NCBI GenBank assembly: GCA_951812345.1
Contig: OX638295.1
Coordinates: 1 to 64,000 of the forward strand
DNA length: 64,000 nucleotides
Source: Rhodothermales bacterium
GTDB taxonomy: Bacteria > Bacteroidota > Rhodothermia > Rhodothermales > VXPQ01
Direction: 5' to 3'
Part shown: piece after piece, positions 28,921-38,651 of the stretch
Layout: every line of letters begins with the position of its first letter
Position numbering within the stretch: the first letter of the stretch is position 1
Position numbers and translations under genes: made by a program
Notes under the pieces: generated by a model
Database searches by the model: none
The model's input: the letters and a program-made list of their open reading frames with translations, nothing else
What the model was told of the DNA's origin: nothing

Positions 28921-29037
28921 AATGGATGCGGGTTAGGGCGTTTGCGGAATCGCCCGCTGCGTTTCCGATCTGGCATGAAACAAAATGATACTTCCCGCTA
29001 CGTTAATGCACAAGGCGCGGGCAAGTAGCGAGGAAGG

Positions 29038-29874
29038 TCAGGTGGCGAGATCGAAGGGCAGATCGCTGATGTCGCGCAAGCGACTTCCTCCAACAAGCGT
29101 ATCCAGAAGATCGATATCCGTTTCGCTGGATGCCGCCTTCTGCAATTCCGGTAATGCGAAGTGATAGACGCAGTCTATGTCCCCTGTTCCCAAGGCCAGT
29201 GACGCAAGTCGACTGGGCAACGGCTCGGCAGTGACGACCACTATGTGGGGAGATTTTCCTTTTCGGTTGCGGATCAGGTTCAAGCCCTCGGTACGCGCAT
29301 TCTGCGAACGGTCGCTGCGGAGTGTCCATTTACACGATACGCTCGCGTGTAAAATGCTCCGGTCCGAATTGGCTTTGCGCAGAGGCGTATGGACTGCGAT
29401 ATCTTCGTCTCCCACCAGCACCTCAGGGGCATTGATCGTGTCATTGTCGACGGGTTTGCGACAGATCACGATATCCGGCGTCACGATGTAATCGCCAAAA
29501 ACCGTCCTCAATTCCCGGTGGCGTTCGATCAATCGGGTTATGTCCGCCAGATGCCGGTATTGTTCAAAGTTTTGAATGTTGCCCCCAAGCGAGAATTCCC
29601 AATCTCCCGGACGCAGATGACGCAATAAAGCGAATGCCTTATGGAGAAAATCGCGCGTCGTTTCCTCGAATTTCTGTCCCGCCGTCTGTCCCGGAATTTG
29701 TCCTGAAATCGGTTGCAGGCCGATTCGTTCAATAATGCCTCTGGCGGTTTTTACGCTTGCCTTGCTACCGCTGTCGGAATTGTTCGGCGCGCCAGACTCG
29801 TTTATGCGCAGTACATGTTTGAACAGGTTTTCGTGATACGCTTCCCGAAGCCTGCCGATTTTTCCTGTGGTCAT
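29038..29874 (-). CDS. NgoMIV-type type II restriction endonuclease (predicted to cut GCCGGC)
   Basis: The 278-residue protein matches NgoMIV (about 286 residues). Active-site residues align by spacing: Glu70, Asp134 (VTPD), Lys182 in SCKW and Glu196. The arginine-aspartate-arginine set that in NgoMIV reads the central bases is preserved as Arg186, Asp188, Arg189 (LRSDR). Recognition of GCCGGC is therefore a firm prediction from family knowledge, though untested here. The gene overlaps the methyltransferase upstream by four bases (ATGA), as in a coupled restriction-modification operon. Confidence 0.92.
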   Translation of the reverse strand: MTTGKIGRLREAYHENLFKHVLRINESGAPNNSDSGSKASVKTARGIIERIGLQPISGQIPGQTAGQKFEETTRDFLHKAFALLRHLRPGDWEFSLGGNIQNFEQYRHLADITRLIERHRELRTVFGDYIVTPDIVICRKPVDNDTINAPEVLVGDEDIAVHTPLRKANSDRSILHASVSCKWTLRSDRSQNARTEGLNLIRNRKGKSPHIVVVTAEPLPSRLASLALGTGDIDCVYHFALPELQKAASSETDIDLLDTLVGGSRLRDISDLPFDLAT

Positions 29875-31307
29875 GGTTTGAGCAACCCGATTACATATTC
29901 TTCGTGCATGCGTTCCTCGATCTGCGATTCTCTGGCCTTGCCCCAGCGAGCAGGCATCATGCGTTTATCGCGATCGAGACGCCGGATGCCGATGCCTGCC
30001 AGATTAAAGCCGACGTTTTCTCCTATTGCGGCGAGTCCTTTGTGCGTTTCTACATCTATGCCGCGCAGGATGGATGTCCCGACGACGACAATGGCCGATT
30101 TTCCTTGTTTCAGTACCCGATGCATTTCCTGGATAACGGCGCTCATCTCGCCAAAGTATCGGCGAAGCACCGCAGCTTTCCTCCTATCGACCTGTCCCAG
30201 TACGGCCAGTGTCGATTCGCATTGCTCCGGCAGCGACGCGTACGCTTTTTCGCCCAGGGCGTCATGTCCGAGATACTTTTTTCGGATGTTCGTCAGGTCG
30301 TCGATCTTCCAACCCAGCCAGACCAGCGAGAACTTGTGCGCGCGCATGTAGTCGATGGCGTTGTTGGCATAGGGCGGCGATGTTACGATCAGATCGACAC
30401 TCTCCGCCGGCAATCCGGTGTTGTCCGCCGCAGCTTCAAAAACTTCCGATCTGTCGGAGCGGGCGATGTACTTGTCGTCTACGTCCCCGTTTTCCTTGTG
30501 CTTGCCCTGGGTTTCCGAGGGGTTTGGGCAGGCGCCGGGTCCATTGCCGTCGCCCGCGTAGGAGCGAAGGTTGTTCTTCAATCGTTTCTCGAATTCCACG
30601 AATGCGGAATTGGGATTTTTGTCCATGACCCGGTGGGGCCGCGTATGCGCAAGATCGCGAGCCAGCGAAACGCCGCCGGACTTGGCGATAATCGTCGAGG
30701 AAAAGACGACCTGGAAGAATTGCCGCATAGAGTACTCGCCTAATGTCTCTATGCATTTCAGGAGGGACAACAGTTCCAGTTGTTGCTGCATGGGGAACCA
30801 ATAGTCCACGAAAGACAGCGTTTTGGGATCGAACCGCCGAACACGGTCCGCTTCCAACTCTTCCGGGTGCAGCCTGTAGATACGTCGCGCTTCTTCGAGA
30901 ATCTCACGTCCCGCGATCAGGGCGTCCATTGGATTTACCGGCGCCAGCTTGGCTGCCGAGATCATGCGAGCCAACGGATCGATGTCACATCCGATAGCCC
31001 GGCGACCCAGCCTTTGGGCTTCGACCAACGTGGTGCCCGATCCCAGCATCGGATCGAGTACCGTCTCGCCGGGGACGGACAAGGTCTCTATGAATAAATG
31101 CGGCAACTGCGGCGGAAATTTCGCCGGGAACGGGTGCCAGCCATGCGTTGCGTATTTGCCGCTGGTCCCGTGAAATCCCAGATCGGATTGCAGTACCTCT
31201 TGCAACGTGGCTGCATCGTACACGCCGGCCCGATCGGCCCTCGTATCCATCGGCTGTTTCCTGAAGAGATCGATTGTCGCTGCGCCCCTCGACATATTCC
31301 TTCGCAC
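29871..31307 (-). CDS. DNA methyltransferase of the NgoMIV-type system (N4-cytosine signature)
   Basis: This 478-residue enzyme should protect the host from the endonuclease encoded next. The AdoMet-binding motif DPMLGSGTTLVEA lies near residue 85 and the catalytic motif TSPPYANN near 310. SPPY is typical of N4-cytosine enzymes rather than the C5-cytosine type. The 220 residues between the motifs probably hold target recognition, an alpha-type order. Starts at residue 5 or 20 are possible alternatives. It is first in the two-gene operon, so methylation is made before cutting. The 193 bases upstream are AT-rich and likely hold its promoter. Confidence 0.9.
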   Translation of the reverse strand: MRRNMSRGAATIDLFRKQPMDTRADRAGVYDAATLQEVLQSDLGFHGTSGKYATHGWHPFPAKFPPQLPHLFIETLSVPGETVLDPMLGSGTTLVEAQRLGRRAIGCDIDPLARMISAAKLAPVNPMDALIAGREILEEARRIYRLHPEELEADRVRRFDPKTLSFVDYWFPMQQQLELLSLLKCIETLGEYSMRQFFQVVFSSTIIAKSGGVSLARDLAHTRPHRVMDKNPNSAFVEFEKRLKNNLRSYAGDGNGPGACPNPSETQGKHKENGDVDDKYIARSDRSEVFEAAADNTGLPAESVDLIVTSPPYANNAIDYMRAHKFSLVWLGWKIDDLTNIRKKYLGHDALGEKAYASLPEQCESTLAVLGQVDRRKAAVLRRYFGEMSAVIQEMHRVLKQGKSAIVVVGTSILRGIDVETHKGLAAIGENVGFNLAGIGIRRLDRDKRMMPARWGKARESQIEERMHEEYVIGLLKP

Positions 31308-31500
31308 TGGCGTTTGCGGGTTAACTCCTTCCTGTAAGGCTACCGGTGAAATTCGATCGTTGTTCCCTCAATTAAAGGCGTGGATATAGCCTTGATCCGA
31401 TGAAACGGGCAGGTTCGATTGACGGATTTTCAGAAATAAAAGGATATTCTTACGATATTATTCCGATTCTTTCAAGCGAAAAGACAATTCCATAAAACCT

Positions 31501-33006
31501 GTGCCCGGTATGATCGATCTGGTTTTAAAGATCGGAGCGCCTCTTGCGATTTGCCTTGCCGCATTCACCCCCGGAGATTCCTGCGCTCAAGCCGATACAT
31601 CTCCCAACCCGGCGGCCCGCAACATCGTGCTCTTCGTCGCCGACGATCATGGACAGGATACGGGGGCGTACGGGAATCCGGTCCTGCGCACTCCCCATCT
31701 CGATGCTTTCGCCGACGAGGGGATGCTGTTTACGCACGCTTTCGCGACGACCGCCAGTTGCAGCGCCAGCCGTTCCGTATTGCTTACCGGATTGCACAAC
31801 CACCGCAACGGGCAATACGGTCATGTGCATGACTTTCACCACTTTATGGCGTTCGATAATATCCGGTCCCTGCCGGTGTTGCTGGAGGAAGCGGGCTACC
31901 GCACGGCCCGCGCCGGAAAATACCATGTGGCGCCGGAGGCCGTTTTTCGTTTCGGGGAAGCCATTCCCGGGAATTCCCGCGACGTCGTGACAATGGTGGA
32001 CCATGCCCGCCCGTTTCTCGAAGCGGAAAGCGAGCGGCCTTTCTTCTTTTATATCGCCACCAGCGACCCGCACCGGGGAGGGGGCACGACCTCGGACGAG
32101 GCCTTTGCGCCGGATCGTTTCGGCAACCGTCCGGCGGGCTATCCGGGCATCGATCCTGTTCTGTACGATCCGGAAGAGGTGATTGTGCCGCCCTGGCTTC
32201 CCGATTCGCCGGCTGCGCGCGCCGAACTGGTGCAATACTACCAGTCCGTGTCGCGTATCGATCAGGGATTCGGATATCTGATGCAGGTACTGAAGGAGGC
32301 AGGCCGCTACGACGATACGCTCATTCTTTACCTGTCGGATCATGGAATCGCCATGCCGGGCGCCAAAACGACCGTGTACGAACCCGGATTGCTCTCTCCC
32401 CTGATCGTTCGCCATCCCGATGCGGCGGAACGCGGCATGGTGACCGACGCCATGGTGAGTTGGGTGGATATTGCACCGACGATCCTGGACTTCGCCGGGG
32501 TTGCCGAGCCGACGTATCTGCAGCAGGTTCGATCGGAAGGTATTCGTATGCACTTGCAGGACGAGCACGGCTTGCACGGACGTTCCTTCCTGAGCGTTCT
32601 GGAAGGCGGCGACGGGGCCGGGTTCGATCGCATCTACGCATCGCATACGTTCCACGAGATTCAGATGTATTATCCCATGCGCGTCGTGCGGGATCGGGAC
32701 TACAAACTCATCTGGAATGTGGCGCACGATCTTCCCTTCCCCTTCGCCACGGATTTGTGGGCGGCGTCCACCTGGCAGCAGGCGTATCGGCAGGGGCCGG
32801 ACGCGCGCTACGGGGTACGCTCCGTGGAGGATTACATACACCGCCCCGAATTCGAGTTGTACGACATGCGCGCCGATCCGTGGGAATCGAAAAATCTGGC
32901 GTATCTTCCGGAGTACTCGGAGGTACTGGCTGCCTACCGGGATATGCTGTGGGATTTCGAGGTGCGCACGTCGGATCCGTGGTTGCTCAAACAGGAATAC
33001 GAATAG
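31501..33006 (+). CDS. Secreted sulfatase with CSASR signature
   Basis: This 501-residue S1 sulfatase has a signal peptide (residues 1-30) and the metal site FVADDHGQDTGAYG near 45. The formylglycine signature is CSASR (Cys87), the Cys-x-Ala-x-Arg variant, which both known maturation systems can accept. A GTG start is used here; an ATG nine bases later is equally possible. It is followed after 14 bases by a second sulfatase, so the two form an operon. The pair likely desulfates a complex polysaccharide outside the cytoplasm. Confidence 0.9.
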   Translation: MPGMIDLVLKIGAPLAICLAAFTPGDSCAQADTSPNPAARNIVLFVADDHGQDTGAYGNPVLRTPHLDAFADEGMLFTHAFATTASCSASRSVLLTGLHNHRNGQYGHVHDFHHFMAFDNIRSLPVLLEEAGYRTARAGKYHVAPEAVFRFGEAIPGNSRDVVTMVDHARPFLEAESERPFFFYIATSDPHRGGGTTSDEAFAPDRFGNRPAGYPGIDPVLYDPEEVIVPPWLPDSPAARAELVQYYQSVSRIDQGFGYLMQVLKEAGRYDDTLILYLSDHGIAMPGAKTTVYEPGLLSPLIVRHPDAAERGMVTDAMVSWVDIAPTILDFAGVAEPTYLQQVRSEGIRMHLQDEHGLHGRSFLSVLEGGDGAGFDRIYASHTFHEIQMYYPMRVVRDRDYKLIWNVAHDLPFPFATDLWAASTWQQAYRQGPDARYGVRSVEDYIHRPEFELYDMRADPWESKNLAYLPEYSEVLAAYRDMLWDFEVRTSDPWLLKQEYE

Positions 33007-33020
33007 AGGGATTTTTGATT

Positions 33021-34481
33021 ATGAGATCCAGACCGTTTCGATGGAAAAGGCCGTGTGCGGCCATAGTGCTCACGCTGGGCCTGACGGCGTGGGGGCTTGC
33101 CGGATGCGGCGCGCCGGACCGTGCAGGCGACGGAGTCGCCGATGAGGGAGCTGCAGGCGCTCCCCCGAACATTGTATTTATTCTGGCCGACGATCTCGGC
33201 TACGGGGATGTAGGGGTTTTCGGACAGCCCCGCATCGCGACGCCCAGCCTCGACCGCATGGCGGCGGAAGGCCTCCGGTTCACGCAGTTTTATTCGGGTT
33301 CGACCGTGTGCGCCCCGTCGCGCAGCGTGCTCATGGACGGGCGGCACACGGGGCATACCTACATCCGGGGCAACAAGGAAATACGCCCTTACGGGCAGGA
33401 GCCCATCCCCGATTCTGTCGTGACCTTTGCCGAAGTGCTCAAGGGCGCCGGATACCGGACCGGGCTTGTGGGCAAGTGGGGACTGGGCGGCCCCGACACG
33501 CCGGGGCATCCGAACCGCCAGGGATTCGATTATTTTTTCGGCTACCTCGGGCAACGGCACGCCCACAATTACTATACCGACTTTCTTTTCCATAACGAGG
33601 CGCGCGTGCCGGTGGCCGGCAACAGAATGCCCGAACCGCCCAGCGGGGACGGCGCCGGCGAGGCCCTCGACAAGATCACCTACAGCCACGATCTTTTTGC
33701 GGATTCGGCGCTGGCCTTCATCGACCGGAACCGGGAAGGCCCCTTTATTCTCTACTTCGCATTGACGATTCCGCACGCCAACAATGAAGCGGGCCCCCGG
33801 GGCATGGAAGTCCCCGACTACGGACGCTACGAGCACATGGACTGGCCGGACGCCGAGAAGGGAATGGCTGCGATGGTTACCCGGATGGACGCCGACATAG
33901 GTCGTGTGCTGGATCGCCTTGAGGAGCACGGCATTGCCGAAAACACGCTCGTTTTCTTCACCAGCGACAACGGCCCGCACCGCGAAGGCGGGCGAGATCC
34001 GGAGTTTTTCGATTCGAACGGACCGCTCCGGGGCGTCAAGCGGGATTTGTACGAAGGCGGCATTCGCGTGCCCACCATTGCCTGGTGGCCGGGAAGCGTG
34101 GAAGCGGCAACCGTCACGGATCATGTGGGATATTTCGCCGATATGCTGCCGACTTTCGCCGGTCTGGCCGGAGTTGCTCCTCCCGAAGGTATCGACGGGA
34201 TCGATATGACGCCGACACTGCTGGGTCGCTCCGAGGATCAGCGCCAACACGAGTATCTGTACTGGGAATTCCACGAGGACGGTATGGCGCAGGCCGTACG
34301 GATGGGTTCGTGGAAGGGGGTTCGTATGCCGGCGCACGACGCGATCGAGGTATATAATCTCGATACGGATCTTTCGGAAACGACCGACATTGCCGCGCAG
34401 CATCCCGATGTGGCGGCGCGCCTCGACAGCATCATGCAGGCGGCCCATCACCCGTCGTCTATCCAATGGACGAGAAGGTAG
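33021..34481 (+). CDS. Sulfatase lipoprotein with CAPSR signature
   Basis: This 486-residue S1 sulfatase is anchored by a lipobox (GLAGC, Cys29). It has FILADDLGYGDVG near 53, the maturation signature CAPSR with Cys97, and TSDNGPH near 315 with metal or sulfate ligands. The ending YNLDTDLSETTDIAAQ is typical of the family. It starts 14 bases after the preceding sulfatase stop and is closed by a hairpin terminator that overlaps its own stop codon. The different active-site sequences of the two sulfatases suggest different sulfate positions as targets. Confidence 0.92.
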   Translation: MRSRPFRWKRPCAAIVLTLGLTAWGLAGCGAPDRAGDGVADEGAAGAPPNIVFILADDLGYGDVGVFGQPRIATPSLDRMAAEGLRFTQFYSGSTVCAPSRSVLMDGRHTGHTYIRGNKEIRPYGQEPIPDSVVTFAEVLKGAGYRTGLVGKWGLGGPDTPGHPNRQGFDYFFGYLGQRHAHNYYTDFLFHNEARVPVAGNRMPEPPSGDGAGEALDKITYSHDLFADSALAFIDRNREGPFILYFALTIPHANNEAGPRGMEVPDYGRYEHMDWPDAEKGMAAMVTRMDADIGRVLDRLEEHGIAENTLVFFTSDNGPHREGGRDPEFFDSNGPLRGVKRDLYEGGIRVPTIAWWPGSVEAATVTDHVGYFADMLPTFAGLAGVAPPEGIDGIDMTPTLLGRSEDQRQHEYLYWEFHEDGMAQAVRMGSWKGVRMPAHDAIEVYNLDTDLSETTDIAAQHPDVAARLDSIMQAAHHPSSIQWTRR

Positions 34482-34500
34482 ACCGATCGGTCTGCTTTTT
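34480..34500 (+). terminator. Rho-independent terminator
   Basis: AGACC-GATC-GGTCT forms a five-pair hairpin with a four-base loop, followed by GC and five T residues. It begins inside the TAG stop codon of the second sulfatase, ending that operon before the PhoD-like gene. Confidence 0.7.
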
Positions 34501-34538
34501 CGCTTTATCGCGCATCAGAAACAGACTTTCCTGGACTC

Positions 34539-37160
34539 GTGAAGACATCCCGACTGATTTCTTTGGCCGTGTGGGGGACGCTTGCCCTTGCATGGGCCGG
34601 TTGCGGTCCGACGGACCGGGCGGCGTTTCATGCGGCGCATCCTGTGGTCGAACGCCCGTGGATCGGCCCGGAATACTGGTCGAATCCGCTTCAGGACTGG
34701 CGAATCCGGGACGGGCGTATCGAATGCCTGACCCGCCGTGCAAACCGGAATGTAGCGTTGCTTGTGCGGGAGGTGGCCGAGGGAGAAGGGGACGTACATG
34801 TGCGGGTTCGCCTTGGGGTCATCGCCTCCGATGCGCCGCTGCCGGATTCGGGCAGGGCGGGCTTTCGTATCGGCGCGCGCGGCGCGTTCCACGATTACCG
34901 GGACACCGCGCTGCGGGGATCCGGACTGGATGTGGGCGTGACCGCTCTGGGCAGTCTGTTCATTGGCGCGTTTTCCGATGTCTCGGAGGATGCGTCTTCG
35001 GGCGCGCTGTTTCCGGATGGGGCCTTCCCTGCGGAGGGCGTGTTTCTGGATATGCGGGCGGTACAACAGGAGGACGGGCAGTACAACCTCCGATTGCGGC
35101 TGGAGAATCCGGACGGGGAGGTGCTGGAATCCATCGAGGCGCCGGTGGACGCCGATGCATTGACCGGGGGGCTGGCGCTGGTGGTCGATTTCGATACCGC
35201 CGGGCTGTCCGGCGAGGACACGAATCGGCCGAGCTTCTGGTTCGAGGACTGGCAGGTGAATGGCACGCGAGTGCGGGCGTACCCCGAACGGGCATTCGGT
35301 CCCGTTTTGTTCGCCATGTACACCCTGAGCAAGGGAAGCCTCTCCATGACGGCCCAGATGCCGCCGCTCTCGGACGACGATGCGCAGGAGGTACGGCTGA
35401 CGGTACGCAGGGATGGGCAATGGGAAGAGGCCGTGCGCGCCCCGATCGATCCCATGGCGCGTACGGCGACCTTTGCCGTGGCCGATTGGCCCGATTCGCT
35501 GGATGTTTCCTATCGCCTTGCGTACGATCTGACGAGCGCGTCAGGGAATCCGGTCGAGCATGTGTTCGAAGGCACGGTGCGCCGCGATCCGGTGGACCAG
35601 GAAGAGATCGTGGTGGCGGGCTTCACGGGAAACAACGATCTCGGGTTTCCTCATGCCGATCTGGTGCGGCGCGTCGCATGGCACGACCCGGACATTCTGC
35701 TTTTCACCGGGGACAACATTTACGAGAGCATAGGCGGCTACGGCTATGTGGAAGGGCCGCTCGATACCGCGATGCTCGATTACCTGCGCAAATGGTATCT
35801 CTTCGGCTGGGAATACGGCGAGCTTACGAAAGATATTCCCACGGTTACCATTCCCGATGACCATGACGTGTATCACGGCAACGTATGGGGCGCCGGGGGC
35901 AAGGCCACCGGGCCCGGCGCCACGAAGAAAGAGCGACAGGATACTGGCGGATATGTCATGCCGGCGTCCTGGGTGAACGCCGTACAGCGGACGCAGACCG
36001 CGCACCTGCCGCCGCCGTATGATCCTGCGCCTGTCGAACAGGGTATAGGCGTCTATTACACCGATCTCGTGTACGGCGGCGTCAGCTTCGGGATCATCGA
36101 GGATCGCAAATGGAAAGATTCGCCGAAGATGGTGTTGCCTGCGTACCTCGACATCGAAAACGGGTGGGCGGAGAACCGGCCCACAAACCCGCCCGAGGCG
36201 CTGCGCGCCCCGACTGCCGACCTCCTGGGCCAGCGGCAACTTGATTTTCTGGAGCATTGGGCCGCAGACTGGTCACACGGCGCGTGGATGAAATTCCTCA
36301 TGTCCCAGACCATTTTCGTCAATGTGGCGACCCTGCCGCAGGCGGCTCCGAGCGATGTGGTGGTGCCCCGTCTCGAAATCTTCGACGTGAGCGAGTATGC
36401 TCCCAACGACCGCATCGTGCAGGACATGGACTCCAATGGCTGGCCGAAGCACGGGCGGGACGCTGCGATCCGGGCCATCCGCAAGGGGTTCGCTTTTCAT
36501 CTTGCGGGGGATCAGCACCTTGGAAGCACGATCCAATACGGCGTGGACGCCTGGGGCGATGCAGGCTATGCGCTGTGCGTGCCTTCCGTGGCCAATTTCT
36601 ATCCCCGGCGGTGGTATCCTCCCCTTCCCGGCGCCAACCGCCCGGAAGGCGCCCCGAAGAACACGGGCGATTTTCTGGACGGATTCGGCAATCACATGAC
36701 GGTGCTTGCGGTCTCGAATCCCTATGAGACAGGGATGGAGCCGAAGAATCTGTACGACCGGGCTCCCGGCTACGGAATCGTGCGGCTGAACCGGGAGGCG
36801 CGCACGTTGCATATCGCCAACTGGCCTCGCCACGTGGATCCGGAAGATGGCGCGCCGTACCCCGGCTGGCCCGTCACCATCGGGCAGATGGACAATTACG
36901 GCAGAGAGGCGGCAGCCTGGTTGCCGCAGATACAGGTGCGCGGGATGGAGGATCCTGTCGTGCAGGTGATCGACGAAGCTTCCGGCGAAATCGTTTATAC
37001 GCTGCGTATTGCCGGGACGACATTTTCTCCGAAAGTGTTCACTACAGGCTCCTACACGCTGCACGTCGGCGACCCGGACGGCGCCATACAGACCTTCACG
37101 GGCGTTCGGAGCGCCGCGTCCCCTGACGCCTCCACGCTGGATGTGGCGTTTGGAGGGTGA
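34539..37160 (+). CDS. PhoD-like metallophosphatase lipoprotein
   Basis: The 873-residue protein begins with a lipobox (AWAGC, Cys22). An N-terminal half of beta-rich domains (to about 340) is followed by the PhoD-like catalytic domain. Its metal ligands are visible in FTGDNIYES near 390, TIPDDHDVYHGN near 440 and AGDQHLGS near 655. PhoD-type enzymes hydrolyse phosphate mono- or diesters with Ca/Fe centres. The start is GTG. It follows the sulfatase operon beyond its terminator, so it may have its own promoter. An IS3 element begins 29 bases after its stop. Confidence 0.85.
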   Translation: MKTSRLISLAVWGTLALAWAGCGPTDRAAFHAAHPVVERPWIGPEYWSNPLQDWRIRDGRIECLTRRANRNVALLVREVAEGEGDVHVRVRLGVIASDAPLPDSGRAGFRIGARGAFHDYRDTALRGSGLDVGVTALGSLFIGAFSDVSEDASSGALFPDGAFPAEGVFLDMRAVQQEDGQYNLRLRLENPDGEVLESIEAPVDADALTGGLALVVDFDTAGLSGEDTNRPSFWFEDWQVNGTRVRAYPERAFGPVLFAMYTLSKGSLSMTAQMPPLSDDDAQEVRLTVRRDGQWEEAVRAPIDPMARTATFAVADWPDSLDVSYRLAYDLTSASGNPVEHVFEGTVRRDPVDQEEIVVAGFTGNNDLGFPHADLVRRVAWHDPDILLFTGDNIYESIGGYGYVEGPLDTAMLDYLRKWYLFGWEYGELTKDIPTVTIPDDHDVYHGNVWGAGGKATGPGATKKERQDTGGYVMPASWVNAVQRTQTAHLPPPYDPAPVEQGIGVYYTDLVYGGVSFGIIEDRKWKDSPKMVLPAYLDIENGWAENRPTNPPEALRAPTADLLGQRQLDFLEHWAADWSHGAWMKFLMSQTIFVNVATLPQAAPSDVVVPRLEIFDVSEYAPNDRIVQDMDSNGWPKHGRDAAIRAIRKGFAFHLAGDQHLGSTIQYGVDAWGDAGYALCVPSVANFYPRRWYPPLPGANRPEGAPKNTGDFLDGFGNHMTVLAVSNPYETGMEPKNLYDRAPGYGIVRLNREARTLHIANWPRHVDPEDGAPYPGWPVTIGQMDNYGREAAAWLPQIQVRGMEDPVVQVIDEASGEIVYTLRIAGTTFSPKVFTTGSYTLHVGDPDGAIQTFTGVRSAASPDASTLDVAFGG

Positions 37161-37281
37161 GCGCGCGTGTTTTCCGGTGCAGAGCGGTAAGAGGTGGTTC
37201 GGGTTGATTGGACAGATTTCGCGGGAATTTTAAGGTGTACTGTTGCGACCTTGTTCCGACGCAATCAACCAGACAAGACCC

Positions 37282-37572
37282 ATGTCGAGACGCACACGCA
37301 GAACCCATAGCCCTTCGTTCAAGGCGAAGGTAGCCCTTGCCGCCATGCGCGGCGACAGCACGCTGGCCGAACTCGCCGAACGCTTCGAGGTGCATCCGAA
37401 CCGGATACAGTCGTGGAAGAGGCAGCTTACCGAGAGCGCCGAGGAGGCGTTCGTCCGAAGCCGCAACGTTCCCGACGAACGCGACAGGAAGATCGAGGCG
37501 CTTCACGCGAAGATCGGAGAATTGTCGATGGAGAAGGATTTTTTATCGAAGGCGCTTGGTCGCGACCGATAG
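37282..37572 (+). CDS. IS3 transposase OrfA
   Basis: This 96-residue helix-turn-helix protein ([20 protein letters not shown], then [13 protein letters not shown]) ends in a leucine-zipper-like helix. It binds the IS ends and regulates transposition. Its last codons contain the slippery run through which part of the ribosomes shift into orfB. The identical N-terminus appears in copy 1 at the window start. Confidence 0.93.
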   Translation: MSRRTRRTHSPSFKAKVALAAMRGDSTLAELAERFEVHPNRIQSWKRQLTESAEEAFVRSRNVPDERDRKIEALHAKIGELSMEKDFLSKALGRDR

Positions 37573-38414
37573 CCGAGCGCCGCGCCATGATAGCGCCGAC
37601 GCATCGCTTGCCGGTCGTTCGCCAGTGCAAACTTCTCGAACTGAGCCGTTCGACGGCCTACTACCGTCCCCGGCAAGAGAGCGAAGAGAACCTTGCCGTC
37701 ATGAAGGAGATCGACAGACTCTACATGGAGCGTCCCACGAGCGGATCGCGCACGATAAAGAGCAAGCTCCAGGCAAAAGGCATTTGCATCGCCATAAGCC
37801 GCGTCGTACGTCTCATGCGGCTTATGGGCCTTGGGGCCATCTACCCGAAGCGCCGCACGTCGTCTCCGGGGGAAGGGCACAAGATTTACCCCTATCTGCC
37901 CAGAACTCTCAAGGTGACCAGGCCCCGCGAGGTCTATGCGGCGGACATTACGTACATCCCTATGGCGAAAGACTTTCTCTATCTCGTGGCCGTGATCGAC
38001 TGGCACAGCCGCAAGGCGCCAGCCCACCGGCTCTCGAACACGCTCGACGCCTCTTTCTGCGTCGAAGCGACGGAAGAGGCCATGGTCCGCTACGGAGCGC
38101 CCGAGGTCTTCAACACGGATCAGGGAGCGCAGTTTACTTCGGGGGCATTCACCGGGGCACTGAAGGCGCACGGCGTGCGCATCTCCATGGACGGCAAGGG
38201 CCGCTGGCTGGACAACGTGTACGTGGAGCGCCTATGGCGCAGCCTCAAACAGGAAGAAGTCTACCGGCGCGCCTACGGCACGGTGACCGAGGCCAGGAAG
38301 GGAATCGCCGATTACCTGCGCTACTTCAACGAAGAGCGCCCGCACCAGGGACTTGACAACCGAACGCCCGACGATGTATTCTACAAACGAAAACCGCTGC
38401 CCAAGGCAGCATAG
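37413..38414 (+). CDS. IS3 transposase OrfB (DDE integrase domain)
   Basis: The frame from 37413 encodes up to 333 residues, with the real product made as an OrfAB fusion by minus-one frameshift near 37539. It has an HTH_21 helix-turn-helix segment ([12 protein letters not shown]) and the rve integrase core. The DDE triad lies in [15 protein letters not shown] and [11 protein letters not shown]. The C-terminal [16 protein letters not shown] is complete. The reading frame is uninterrupted, so this copy is a possible source of activity for the others. Confidence 0.93.
   Translation: MEEAAYRERRGGVRPKPQRSRRTRQEDRGASREDRRIVDGEGFFIEGAWSRPIAERRAMIAPTHRLPVVRQCKLLELSRSTAYYRPRQESEENLAVMKEIDRLYMERPTSGSRTIKSKLQAKGICIAISRVVRLMRLMGLGAIYPKRRTSSPGEGHKIYPYLPRTLKVTRPREVYAADITYIPMAKDFLYLVAVIDWHSRKAPAHRLSNTLDASFCVEATEEAMVRYGAPEVFNTDQGAQFTSGAFTGALKAHGVRISMDGKGRWLDNVYVERLWRSLKQEEVYRRAYGTVTEARKGIADYLRYFNEERPHQGLDNRTPDDVFYKRKPLPKAA
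37539..37545 (+). promoter_or_regulatory. Programmed minus-one frameshift site TTTTTTA in the IS3 element
   Basis: In the orfA frame the codons read GAT TTT TTA, giving the canonical slippery heptamer T-TTT-TTA. orfB is in the minus-one frame relative to orfA, so slippage here would fuse the two. Confidence 0.75.
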
Positions 38415-38651
38415 CCCGGTGCTACAGTACACTTAAAATCGCCGGGAAAACTGTCCAGTTTTTTCGGACCATTTCTGTACGTTTCTTGTATTATATGACG
38501 TGTAGCCTGCCCGGCGTTTATCCTGTAAAGTGTACGGCGCGTTACTATTCCAGACCGCTCTGCGGCTTACACATGACTACAGGATCACCGGGAAGCGCGG
38601 GAGCGAAAACCTCCCCAACGAAGGTTTTTTACCACCCAAGAGGAGGATGCT

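Larger units (their letters stand above)
37190..38476 (+). mobile_element. Complete IS3-family insertion sequence (copy 2)
   Basis: The element is 1287 bp, with imperfect inverted ends (left AGAGGTGGTTCGG, right tip read inward AGAAATGGTCCGA; the inner TGGACAG is shared). It is flanked by a 3-bp direct repeat GTA (37187-37189 and 38477-38479), the usual IS3 target duplication. It encodes overlapping orfA and orfB in the standard minus-one arrangement and appears functional. Fragments of the same element are at 1-267 and 51648-52012. Confidence 0.95.
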
